Assembly: GCA_020634555.1 (NCBI GenBank)
Contig: JACKBK010000054.1
Coordinates: 1 to 17,029, forward strand
Source: Caldilineae bacterium
GTDB lineage: Bacteria; Chloroflexota; Anaerolineae; JAAEKA01
DNA: 17,029 nucleotides
Direction: 5' to 3'
A model generated the notes under the pieces. It was not told the DNA's origin. It ran no database searches and saw nothing but the letters and a program-made list of their open reading frames with translations. Position 1 is the stretch's first letter. Each line of letters starts with the position of its first letter. The translations under genes and the position numbers were made by a program. Positions 1-6,528 of the stretch are shown in pieces.

Positions 1-823
1 CTCAGATCCTGGACAATCCGATGGAAAAGGCCAGATCCAACCTGCGACTCCTGCTCCGGTTGCTGTCCCAGTCCTGCCTGCTCGCTATGACATCCACTTC
101 GACCGTGTCAGCTACACCTATCCATCGACCGAGGAGGAAAAACGACGGCCGGCGCTGCGCGACTTCTCACTGACGCTGCCTGCCGGTCAGACCGTGGCGC
201 TGGTCGGCCCCAGCGGCGCGGGCAAGACCACCGTGTCCAGTCTGTTGCTGCGATTCATCGATACACAGGAGGGCGCGATCACCGCCGGCGGGGTTTCGCT
301 GGGCAGCATCGACCGTGCGGTTTGGCGGCGTCAGGTGGCCTGGGTGCCGCAGATGCCGCATCTGTTCTATGGCAGCGTGCTGGATAACATTCGCCTGGCG
401 CAGCCTGGGGCCAGCATGGCGGAGATCATCACGGCTGCGGAGGCTGCCCACGCCCATGAGTTCATCAGCGCGCTGCCGCAGGGCTACGACACACCGCTGG
501 GCGAGCGCGGCGAGCGCCTGAGCGGCGGACAGGCGCAGCGTATTGCAATCGCCCGGGCGTTTCTCAAAGACGCGCCGGTGCTGCTGCTGGACGAGGCCAC
601 CGCGCACCTGGATGCGCGCAGCGAGGCGCTGGTGCAGGAGTCCCTGGCGCAGTTGATGCGCGGCCGCACCGTGCTGATCATCGCGCACCGCCTCAAGTTG
701 GTCTACGCCGCCGACCAGATCGTGGTTATGGACGCCGGCCGCGCCGTGGAAGAGGGCGATCACCAGACTCTCCTGCGCCGTGGTGGATTGTACGGCCAGC
801 TTGTGGCGAGCTATCAAGGGTGA
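1..823 (+). CDS. cydD: Thiol reductant ABC exporter subunit CydD, C-terminal part (5' end outside window)
   Basis: The frame is open from base 2, so only the last 273 residues are present. The transmembrane domain lies upstream of the window. What remains is a linker and a complete ABC ATPase domain: Walker A GPSGAGKT (bases 206-229), signature LSGGQ (518-532), Walker B VLLLDE (578-595) followed by the D-loop, and the H-loop in IIAHR. The stop is TGA at 821-823. CydD pairs with CydC as a heterodimeric exporter that moves cysteine/glutathione-type thiols (and possibly heme) across the membrane, supporting cytochrome bd assembly and extracytoplasmic redox balance. The assignment rests mainly on the clear CydC directly downstream; the ATPase domain alone would fit many type-IV ABC exporters. 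No defect is visible in the ATPase motifs. Confidence 0.85.
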   Translation, partial: SDPGQSDGKGQIQPATPAPVAVPVLPARYDIHFDRVSYTYPSTEEEKRRPALRDFSLTLPAGQTVALVGPSGAGKTTVSSLLLRFIDTQEGAITAGGVSLGSIDRAVWRRQVAWVPQMPHLFYGSVLDNIRLAQPGASMAEIITAAEAAHAHEFISALPQGYDTPLGERGERLSGGQAQRIAIARAFLKDAPVLLLDEATAHLDARSEALVQESLAQLMRGRTVLIIAHRLKLVYAADQIVVMDAGRAVEEGDHQTLLRRGGLYGQLVASYQG

Positions 824-828
824 GAAGC

Positions 829-913
829 GTGAATTGCTGAACGGTGAATTGGCGATTGGATAATGTTCTGCGCCACGGTTCCCGCATTAACCATTAGCCG
901 TTCACGAATTCAC
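829..913. repeat. Imperfect inverted-repeat element between cydD and cydC
   Basis: Almost the whole cydD-cydC gap (824-927) is filled by this element. The left arm at 829-852 (GTGAATTGCTGAACGG...) matches the reverse complement of 891-913 with a few differences. Shorter echoes of the same words (CCATTAACCATT at 911-923) follow. The composition (GTGAA, GAACGG and TTAACC words, AT-richer than the flanks) differs from the genes. It resembles, without being identical to, the GTGATCGG-type element inside hyuA at 16753-16855. No Shine-Dalgarno sequence is visible ahead of cydC as a result. Confidence 0.6.
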
Positions 914-927
914 CATTAACCATTGCT

Positions 928-2592
928 ATGTCCACCACCCACCGCCTTCTTTCCCTCATTCGTCCATTCATCTGGTGGATCGCCGCCGGTGTGCTGTTGG
1001 GATTCGCAACCATCGGCTCCAGCGTCGGGCTGATGGCCGTCTCAGCCTACCTGATCTCCAAAGCCGCCATCGCCACCGACGTGTCGCAGCTATCGCTGGC
1101 CATTGCGGGCGTGCGTATGTTCGCCATCAGCAGAGCCGCCTTTCGCTACGCCGAACGCTACGTAACGCATCTGGCGACCTTCCGTATCCTGACGCGGCTG
1201 CGGGTTTGGTTTTACAGCGCCATCGAACCGCTGGCGCCGGCCGGCCTGCAAGGAGTACGTAGCGGAGACCTGCTGGCCCGCATCGGTGCCGATATCGAGA
1301 CCCTGGAGAACTTCTACATCCGGGTAGTCACCCCGCCGTTGGTGGCTGTGCTGGTAACGGCGCTGGCATGCGCCATCCTTGGCACATTCGACGCCATCCT
1401 GGCCGCAGCGCTGCTCGTCTTCCTGGTGCTGACCGGAATCCTATTGCCGTTGACCAGCCGTTGGCTGAGCCACCAGCCGGCCGGTGATGCCGTGCTGGTC
1501 CGTGCTGAACTGAACGCAACCCTGGTGGACCAGATCCAGGGGATGGCTGATATGCTCGCTTATGGTCAGGAAACGTTGTATCGGGAGCGCACAATGCGCC
1601 TCGACGACCAGCTCAACCGGTTGCAGGCGCGGCTGGCGGTAATTCGTGGCATGGGCAACGGGCTGGCGGCGCTGTTTACCAGCCTGGCAGCGCTGACAAT
1701 CCTGTTTTTGGCCATCCCGTTGGTCAGCGACGGCCAGATCGACGGCGTTTTTCTGGCGCTGCTTCCCCTGACTGCCATCGCCAGCTTTGAGGCTGTCCAG
1801 CCGCTGGCGCAGGCGTTCCAGGTGCTGGAGTCCAGCCAGGCTGCGGCAAGCCGCCTCTTCGAGTTGATCGACGCGCCGCCCGCGGTGGTTGATCCGTCGC
1901 AACCTGCCGCGCCGCCAAATAGCTTCGATCTCGTGGTGGAAAATCTCAGTTTCCAGTACGCCGCGGACGAGCCGGCCGCGCTGGATGGCGTGAGCTTCAG
2001 CGTGCCGGCAGGCGGCCGATTGGGCATCGTCGGTTCCAGCGGCGCGGGCAAGTCGACGCTGGCCAATCTGATGTTGCGTTACTGGGATTACGGGGAGGGC
2101 AGCATTCGTCTGGGCGGCATCGAGCTGCGTGACCTGGCTGCGGACGAGACGCGCGCGCTGGTCGGAGTCGTCGCGCAACATACGCATCTCTTCAACACCA
2201 GCGTGCGCGACAACCTCTTTCTTGCCAATCCTGGCGCCAGCGACGAGACGATGATTGCGGCCTGTCAACTGGCGGACTTGCATGATTTCGTGCTCAGCCT
2301 GCCCGAAGGCTACGATACGTTGGTGGGCGAGAACGGGCTCAAGCTCAGCGGCGGCGAGCGCCAACGGCTGGCCATCGCGCGCACGATTCTCAAAGGCGCG
2401 CCGGTGCTGATTCTGGACGAGGCAACGACCCACCTCGACTCATTGACCGAAGCGCGCGTCTGGAAGGGGCTGAACCAATTCATGGCCGGCCGCACAGTGC
2501 TGGTCATCTCCCACCAGCAAGCCGGGCTGGCCCATGTCGATCAGGTCATTCGGTTGGAGGAAGGACAAGTGGTGGGTTCCTCGTCCGAATAG
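928..2592 (+). CDS. cydC: Thiol reductant ABC exporter subunit CydC
   Basis: This 554-residue fused permease-ATPase is of normal family length. The N-terminal exporter transmembrane domain spans about residues 10-300. It contains the CydC-typical stretch SSVGLMAVSAYLISKAA (about 30-47) and RAAFRYAERYVTH (about 69-81). The C-terminal nucleotide-binding domain has Walker A GSSGAGKS (369-376), signature LSGGE (473-477), Walker B VLILDE (493-498) and H-loop His529. With CydD it forms the heterodimeric CydDC exporter in the cytoplasmic membrane, which exports reduced thiols and is needed for cytochrome bd maturation. The ATG at 928 follows cydD by 104 bp. That gap is occupied by an inverted repeat and offers no clear ribosome binding site, so the start is chosen because the conserved N terminus begins here. 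No cydAB is in the window. Confidence 0.93.
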   Translation: MSTTHRLLSLIRPFIWWIAAGVLLGFATIGSSVGLMAVSAYLISKAAIATDVSQLSLAIAGVRMFAISRAAFRYAERYVTHLATFRILTRLRVWFYSAIEPLAPAGLQGVRSGDLLARIGADIETLENFYIRVVTPPLVAVLVTALACAILGTFDAILAAALLVFLVLTGILLPLTSRWLSHQPAGDAVLVRAELNATLVDQIQGMADMLAYGQETLYRERTMRLDDQLNRLQARLAVIRGMGNGLAALFTSLAALTILFLAIPLVSDGQIDGVFLALLPLTAIASFEAVQPLAQAFQVLESSQAAASRLFELIDAPPAVVDPSQPAAPPNSFDLVVENLSFQYAADEPAALDGVSFSVPAGGRLGIVGSSGAGKSTLANLMLRYWDYGEGSIRLGGIELRDLAADETRALVGVVAQHTHLFNTSVRDNLFLANPGASDETMIAACQLADLHDFVLSLPEGYDTLVGENGLKLSGGERQRLAIARTILKGAPVLILDEATTHLDSLTEARVWKGLNQFMAGRTVLVISHQQAGLAHVDQVIRLEEGQVVGSSSE

Positions 2593-2603
2593 GTACTGCA
2601 TCT

Positions 2604-2959
2604 CGTCATGCCTGCCTCCGCGGGCATCCAGAACGTTGTTGTACAGAAGGGTTGTCTCGCAACATGTGCGTCGTGGACTCCCGCCTTCGCGGGAGTGACG
2701 ATGGCGACGCGTCATGCCCGCCTCCGCGGGCATCCAGAACGTTGTTGTACAGAAGGGTTGTCTCGTACCGAGTGCGTCGTGGACTCCCGCCTTCGCGGGA
2801 GTGACGATGGCGACGCGTCATGCCCGCGGAGGCGGGCATCCAGAACGTTCTTGTGCATATGCGTTGTTCCGCGCCGAGAGCGTCGTGGACTCCCGCCTTC
2901 GCGGGAGTGACGGGAACCATCACTCGTCATGCCCGCCTCCGCGGAGTGACGGTGGCGAG
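2604..2959. repeat. Array of bipartite palindromic (REP-like) repeats, left block
   Basis: There are three head-to-tail units, starting at 2604, 2710 and 2816 (period 106 bp, then 109), plus a shortened fourth at 2925-2959. Each unit holds palindrome A (CGTCATGCCCGC...GCGGGCATCCAG; first copy 2604-2631), a spacer of about 45 bp (AACGTTSTTGTRCA...), and palindrome B (ACTCCCGCCTTCGCGGGAGT; first copy 2677-2696) followed by GACG. The loop of A flips orientation between units (CTCC in units 1 and 2, GGAG in unit 3). Units 1 and 2 are nearly identical. The last copy joins the left side of A to the right side of B. The block fills the gap after cydC and could also act as a transcription stop. Short frames across it encode only repeat translations and are not genes. 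Confidence 0.9.
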
Positions 2960-2969
2960 GTACCATGCA

Positions 2970-3263
2970 TCACCCAGTAATCTCGAACCATAGGTCCCGC
3001 CATTCGGGGTTCTCTTCCTCAATTAGCCTGATTTTCCAGGCGCGATACCATTTCTTTATCTGCTTCTCGCGCCGAATTGCGTCCATCATTGTGTTGTGTA
3101 GCTCGAAATAGACAAGGGTATGCACCTGGTATTGTTTGGTAAACCCATCTACCTCATCGTTCCTGTGTTGCCACACACGCTTGATCAAATCACTGGTGAC
3201 GCCAATGTAGAGGGTGCCGTTGCGTTTGCTGGCAAGGATGTAAACCGCTGGCTGTTTGGTCAT
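2970..3263 (-). CDS. Single-domain GIY-YIG nuclease (COG2827/UPF0213-type) embedded in the repeat array
   Basis: This 97-residue protein is essentially one GIY-YIG catalytic domain. AVYIL (residues 6-10) supplies the GIY element and GTLYIG (16-21) the YIG element. Catalytic-type Arg29, His33 and the metal-binding Glu66 in AIRREKQIKKW are all present. The family cuts DNA through a single metal ion; the cellular role of these small stand-alone members is unsettled. The ATG at 3263 is preferred over a TTG at 3287 because relatives begin a few residues before AVYILAS and a weak TGAG lies about 7 bases upstream. The gene lies between two blocks of the same palindromic repeat, its stop 10 bp from the left block and its start about 40 bp from the right one. 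This suggests that the nuclease and repeats travel or are maintained together, as RAYT transposases are with REPs. No truncation is visible. Confidence 0.88.
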   Translation of the reverse strand: MTKQPAVYILASKRNGTLYIGVTSDLIKRVWQHRNDEVDGFTKQYQVHTLVYFELHNTMMDAIRREKQIKKWYRAWKIRLIEEENPEWRDLWFEITG

Positions 3264-3302
3264 GTTTTTCTCAATGCCAACTATCAAAAGGATGCATCGT
3301 CT

Positions 3303-3457
3303 TGCGTCGAGTGCGTCCTAGACTCCCGCCTTCGCGGGAGTGACGGCAACCACCACTCGTCATGCCCGCGAAGGCGGGCATCCAGAACGTTCTTGTGCAT
3401 ACGCGTTGTCTTGCGTCGAGTGCGTTGTGGACTCCCGCCTCCGCGGGAGTGACGGTG
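3303..3457. repeat. Palindromic (REP-like) repeat array, right block
   Basis: This holds the 3' part of one unit (spacer tail CTTGCGTCGAGTGCGTCC and palindrome B at 3322-3341), then a complete unit: palindrome A at 3358-3385, spacer, and palindrome B at 3431-3450. The spacer matches that of unit 3 of the left block (AACGTTCTTGTGCAT) better than units 1 and 2. The block ends four bases before the stop of the NUDIX gene at 3461. The first unit lacks its palindrome A half on the side facing the GIY-YIG gene, as if that gene sits inside a unit. Confidence 0.88.
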
Positions 3458-3460
3458 GCA

Positions 3461-3925
3461 CTATTCCAGCCAATACTGTTGCACCGTCTCGTTGTCATCG
3501 CCGTAGATGAACGTGGCGCGGAGGTGTTGTCCGGCCAGGACTTGCGGCAGCCAATAGCGATCATCGTCCCACATTCGATCGTAGGGAATATGGTGCAGGT
3601 CGTACCACTCAGCGCTGATCTCGGCGCTGCCAACCGGTTCCCCCGTCCAACGGCGTGCCAGGAAGACGTGGACGAGGTGATTCCAACCAGGCTGCGCGGG
3701 AAAGAGAAAGGTGAGCTGGGCGACTTCCTGTAATTGGTCCGGTGCGGCGCGTAATCCGGTCTCTTCGCAAAGCTCGCGCGCGGCTGCCTCCGCAACTGTC
3801 TCGCCATCCTCGATCTTGCCGCCGAAGCCGACCAGTTTGCCTTGCCCAAAGCCGCGCAGTTTCACACCCAACAGTATCTGCCGGCGCGCGTCCGAAATCG
3901 GCAGACATAGCGTCGCGTGTTTCAT
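3461..3925 (-). CDS. NUDIX hydrolase, MTH1 (8-oxo-dGTP diphosphatase)-like
   Basis: The protein has 154 residues with a perfect Nudix box at 36-58 (G-x5-E-x7-REL-x-EE-x-GL), which binds Mg2+ and cleaves nucleoside diphosphate-X substrates. The preceding GFGQGK...GFGGK (25-37) and the later MWDDDRYW closely resemble human MTH1 (its MWPDDSYW carries the Asp pair that reads oxidised purines). Hydrolysis of oxidised purine nucleotides is therefore the best guess, inferred from family. The ATG at 3923-3925 overlaps the TGA of ecfT by 4 bases (ATGA), so the two are translationally coupled. The gene ends with TAG immediately next to the palindromic repeat block, whose hairpins may serve as its terminator. 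Confidence 0.88.
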   Translation of the reverse strand: MKHATLCLPISDARRQILLGVKLRGFGQGKLVGFGGKIEDGETVAEAAARELCEETGLRAAPDQLQEVAQLTFLFPAQPGWNHLVHVFLARRWTGEPVGSAEISAEWYDLHHIPYDRMWDDDRYWLPQVLAGQHLRATFIYGDDNETVQQYWLE

Positions 3926-4713
3926 AGTATCTCAGCTCCGAATCCGCGCCCGAAACGCAAGTAGATCAACGCAACGAAGATCAGCCCGATCAACACCAGG
4001 GCGACCCAATCCCAGCGTCCGAAGCAGATATCCCGCCACACCGTGCGCGGCCGGCCGGAGCCGACGCCCCGCACGGCCAGCGCCATGCCCAACGTATCTC
4101 CCGTGCGCAGAACGTCGATAATCAGCGCCACAAGGACTGGAGTCAGCCCGCGGAGCCGGCCGCGGATATCGCCACGTTCCACCTGCCAGCCGCGCGCGGC
4201 CTGTGCATCGCGTATCTGCGCGATAGTCTGGCTGAAGGTCGGGATGAAGCGCAGCGCCATGGAAAGTGTCAATCCCCACTCAAAGGGCAATCCCAGCCGC
4301 ACCAGGCCGCGAACAAGATCGTTCTGGCGCGTCGTGAACAGGATGACAAAGAAAAGCAGCGACATGCCAACTACCCGTGTCGCCGTCGCCAATCCCGCCC
4401 AGACGCTGGTCCATGTCACACTGAATGGGCCGAGAGAGAAGATCACCGGCCCGGCGACGCGGGCGAAAAAGGGCCAGACCAGAACGATGATGACCACAAC
4501 CCGGAGCAACTGGCGCCATACCCATCCGATCTGGCGTGGCGGCACGCGAGAGGTCAACAACATGATGTGGATGAGGGCCAGCAGACCTAGCAGTACCAGC
4601 AGGTGGTTCATCACCACGAACAGGGCCGCGCCGCACAGCACCAAAGCGATCTTGGTGCGCGGGTCCAGGCGCTGCAGCCAGCCGTCGGCGGGCACGTAAA
4701 GGTCGAAGAGCAT
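3922..4713 (-). CDS. ecfT: Energy-coupling factor transporter transmembrane protein EcfT
   Basis: This 263-residue membrane protein has hydrophobic segments near residues 22-55, 68-95, 103-127, 143-160 and 232-252. It carries the two EcfT coupling motifs, QAARG (171-175) and ALAVRG (211-216), which dock onto the EcfA ATPases. EcfT is the shared membrane scaffold of ECF vitamin/metal importers. No EcfA ATPase or substrate-binding S component is in the window, so the substrate cannot be named. The ATG at 4713 is chosen over an in-frame TTG at 4719; neither has a good Shine-Dalgarno sequence. The start lies 2 bases after a TGA that ends a short upstream reading frame, suggesting translational coupling. 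The 3' end overlaps the NUDIX gene by 4 bases. Confidence 0.85.
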   Translation of the reverse strand: MLFDLYVPADGWLQRLDPRTKIALVLCGAALFVVMNHLLVLLGLLALIHIMLLTSRVPPRQIGWVWRQLLRVVVIIVLVWPFFARVAGPVIFSLGPFSVTWTSVWAGLATATRVVGMSLLFFVILFTTRQNDLVRGLVRLGLPFEWGLTLSMALRFIPTFSQTIAQIRDAQAARGWQVERGDIRGRLRGLTPVLVALIIDVLRTGDTLGMALAVRGVGSGRPRTVWRDICFGRWDWVALVLIGLIFVALIYLRFGRGFGAEIL

Positions 4714-4715
4714 CG

Positions 4716-4862
4716 TCAAACGAGATTGTACAGGAAATCCGCCCAGAGTTCGAAATCGGTGGGGTATTGCACCGGCGATGGAAGATCCACGGCGGTGCGC
4801 TGATGGCGCTTAGCTTCCACCCTTTTCGCCGAAGACAGCGTTAGTCCAGGAGACAGGCCGGT
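4716..4862 (-). pseudogene. Possible 3' remnant of a gene upstream of ecfT
   Basis: A reading frame of about 48 codons, open from just after a TGA at 4863-4865, ends in TGA at 4716-4718, two bases before the ecfT ATG. Its last residues (VQYPTDFELWADFLYNLV) have protein-like composition, and the TGA-CG-ATG junction is typical of operon neighbours. No convincing start with a ribosome binding site was found; the best is a GTG giving 34 residues. It could be the stump of a lost operon partner, a small real protein, or chance. I do not recognise the family. Confidence 0.3.
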
Positions 4863-4941
4863 TCACAGGATGGTCATCGCCGGCCTGATCGTTTCGCGCC
4901 CGGGCTTCTGCTGACTGGCCATCTCTCGCTTCAACTTGAAC

Positions 4942-4982
4942 AAAAAATCCTCCCGAAGATTTTCGAAAACCTTCGGGAGGAT
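4942..4982 (-). terminator. Intrinsic terminator of the liv operon
   Basis: A perfect 12-bp stem (4947-4958 with 4971-4982, ATCCTCCCGAAG/CTTCGGGAGGAT) encloses the self-complementary TTTTCGAAAA. On the minus strand it runs straight into six T residues (4942-4947). It lies about 80 bp past the livF stop and is the only canonical Rho-independent terminator in the window. Confidence 0.92.
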
Positions 4983-5063
4983 GCTGCTAAGTAAACCGCT
5001 TTTCACACACAACCTCGGAATGATTATCACGGCAAACCACTGCCTCCTGCGTGGCGCTACCAG

Positions 5064-5774
5064 TCAGATCCCCAGATACGCCGCCTGGACAGAGGCGTTC
5101 TGCTCAACTTCCTTGGAGGGGCCGTGGATCTCGTTCTTGCCCTCACGCAGGACGAAGGCGTAGTCGCTGACCTTGAGGGCCATGCGTACGTTTTGCTCCA
5201 CCAGCATTATGGTCAGGCCCTCGTTGCGCAACCGCCGCAGCGATTGGAAGAGGTCCAGCGTCAGTACCGGGGCCAGGCCCAGCGAGAGCTCGTCGATCAT
5301 CAAGATCTCCGGCTCGGCCATGATGCCGCGCGCCACGGCCAGCATCTGTTGCTCGCCGCCGCTCATAGTGCCAGACTTCTGGGTCGCCCGCTCCTTGAGC
5401 CGCGGGAAGATGGTGAAGACCTTCTCCAGGTTCTGGGCTGCTTTCGCACGTGCCCGCTTAGGCGTCGCACCCATCTCCAGATTTTCCTGCACGGTCATAC
5501 CGGTAAAGAGCTGGCGGCCCTCCGGCACCATGACGATACCCATCTCAGCCTTTTTGTAACTGGGCAGCTTGCTGACATCCTGGCCGTTAAAGAAGACTTT
5601 TCCCTGCCAGGGCTTGATCTGCCCGACGATAGTGCGCAGCAGTGTTGTTTTGCCGACACCGTTGGAGCCGACCAGCGCCGTAAGTTGTCCCCGTTCGACT
5701 GTCAACGATGCGCCCCACAGGATCTGTAGCTCGCCATAGCCAGATGTTACGTCGCGTACTTCCAGGAGCGCCAT
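5064..5774 (-). CDS. livF: Branched-chain amino acid-type ABC transporter ATPase LivF
   Basis: The protein has 236 residues, the usual LivF length. Motifs: Walker A GSNGVGKT (36-43), signature MSGGE (137-141), Walker B ILMIDE (157-162), LivF-typical MVPEGRQLF (82-90), and LVEQN (191-195) with Gln in the switch region, as is normal for LivF. It couples ATP hydrolysis to import through LivHM, paired with LivG. The ATG at 5774 is chosen over a longer upstream frame because a strong purine-rich Shine-Dalgarno (GAGAGAGGA) sits just before it and the livG TAA ends one base upstream. It is the last gene of livKHMGF and is followed by the intrinsic terminator at 4942-4982. Confidence 0.94.
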   Translation of the reverse strand: MALLEVRDVTSGYGELQILWGASLTVERGQLTALVGSNGVGKTTLLRTIVGQIKPWQGKVFFNGQDVSKLPSYKKAEMGIVMVPEGRQLFTGMTVQENLEMGATPKRARAKAAQNLEKVFTIFPRLKERATQKSGTMSGGEQQMLAVARGIMAEPEILMIDELSLGLAPVLTLDLFQSLRRLRNEGLTIMLVEQNVRMALKVSDYAFVLREGKNEIHGPSKEVEQNASVQAAYLGI

Positions 5775-5775
5775 G

Positions 5776-6528
5776 TTATCCTCTCTCCTCTTCCAACAGC
5801 CGAGCGGCCAGATCCGGGTCGCCCAGATAGGCCTCAATGACCTCCTGGTTGGCCTGAACCTCCACCGGCGATCCTTCGGCGATCAACGTTCCGTAGTTGA
5901 GCACGATGATGCGATCCGAGACGTTCATCACCGCATGCATGATGTGCTCGATCATGATGATCGTCACGCCCTGGTCGCGGATCGCACGGATCGTGTTTAA
6001 CATTTGCGACACCTCGGTGACGTTCAGGCCGGCCAGCACCTCGTCCAACAGCAGCAGATAGGGCCGGGCTGCCAGCGCGCGCGCCATCTCCAGCCGTTTC
6101 TTCTGTGCCACATTCAGGCTGCCGGCCAGCATGTCGGCCCGCGCCGCCAGTCCGACGAACTCCATCACCTCGTTGGCGATCTCCTCCGCCTCACCCAGCT
6201 TGTGGTTCTCACGGCCAAAACATGCGCCTACCATGACGTTCTCGCGCACCGTCAGTTCGTTGAGCGGCCGCACGATCTGGTGTGTGCGGGCGATGCCAAG
6301 ATCGGCGACCTTGTAGGTAGGCAGACCAGACAGCACCTGGCCGCGGAAGGTGACGGTTCCCCTTGTGAGGGGATAGACGCCGTTGAGGCAGTTGAACAGC
6401 GTGGTTTTACCGGCACCGTTCGGGCCGATCAGACCGAGGATCTGACCTTCAGGCAGGTCGAAGGTCACGTCGTTGACGGCCGTCAGCCCGCCGAATACCT
6501 TGCTAACATTCTTGACTTCGAGAATCAT
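5776..6528 (-). CDS. livG: Branched-chain amino acid-type ABC transporter ATPase LivG
   Basis: The protein has 250 residues. Motifs: Walker A GPNGAGKT (35-42), Walker B LLLLDE (158-163), H-loop His195 in MIEH, and the LivG-type C-terminal tail. The signature position reads LNVAQ (138-142) rather than LSxGQ, and the residues after Walker B are VLAGLN rather than PAAGMN. This is a variant seen in a subgroup of Liv/urea-type ATPases, so it probably works, but the key Ser and Gly of the signature are missing here. It forms the ATPase heterodimer with LivF. The ATG overlaps the livM TGA by 4 bases (6525-6528) and has a GGAGG Shine-Dalgarno 8 bases upstream. Confidence 0.93.
   Translation of the reverse strand: MILEVKNVSKVFGGLTAVNDVTFDLPEGQILGLIGPNGAGKTTLFNCLNGVYPLTRGTVTFRGQVLSGLPTYKVADLGIARTHQIVRPLNELTVRENVMVGACFGRENHKLGEAEEIANEVMEFVGLAARADMLAGSLNVAQKKRLEMARALAARPYLLLLDEVLAGLNVTEVSQMLNTIRAIRDQGVTIIMIEHIMHAVMNVSDRIIVLNYGTLIAEGSPVEVQANQEVIEAYLGDPDLAARLLEEERG

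Noticed and set aside
1441..2433. 330-codon open frame on the minus strand across cydC
   Set aside because: It is a shadow of the high-GC cydC coding sequence; its translation is rich in Arg, Gln and His and matches no fold, while the plus strand carries all ABC motifs.
2606..2980. Several overlapping 84-105 codon frames on both strands in the repeat block
   Set aside because: They consist of translated copies of the palindromic repeats (MPASAGIQN..., SREGGSPRR...) and are common false gene calls.
2604..3457. CRISPR array
   Set aside because: Repeats are internally palindromic with conserved, not unique, spacers and a period of about 106 bp; no cas genes are present.
3271..3849. 192-codon minus-strand frame overlapping the NUDIX gene and repeats
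   Set aside because: It runs in another frame of the NUDIX gene into repeat sequence; the Nudix box is in the 3461-3925 frame.
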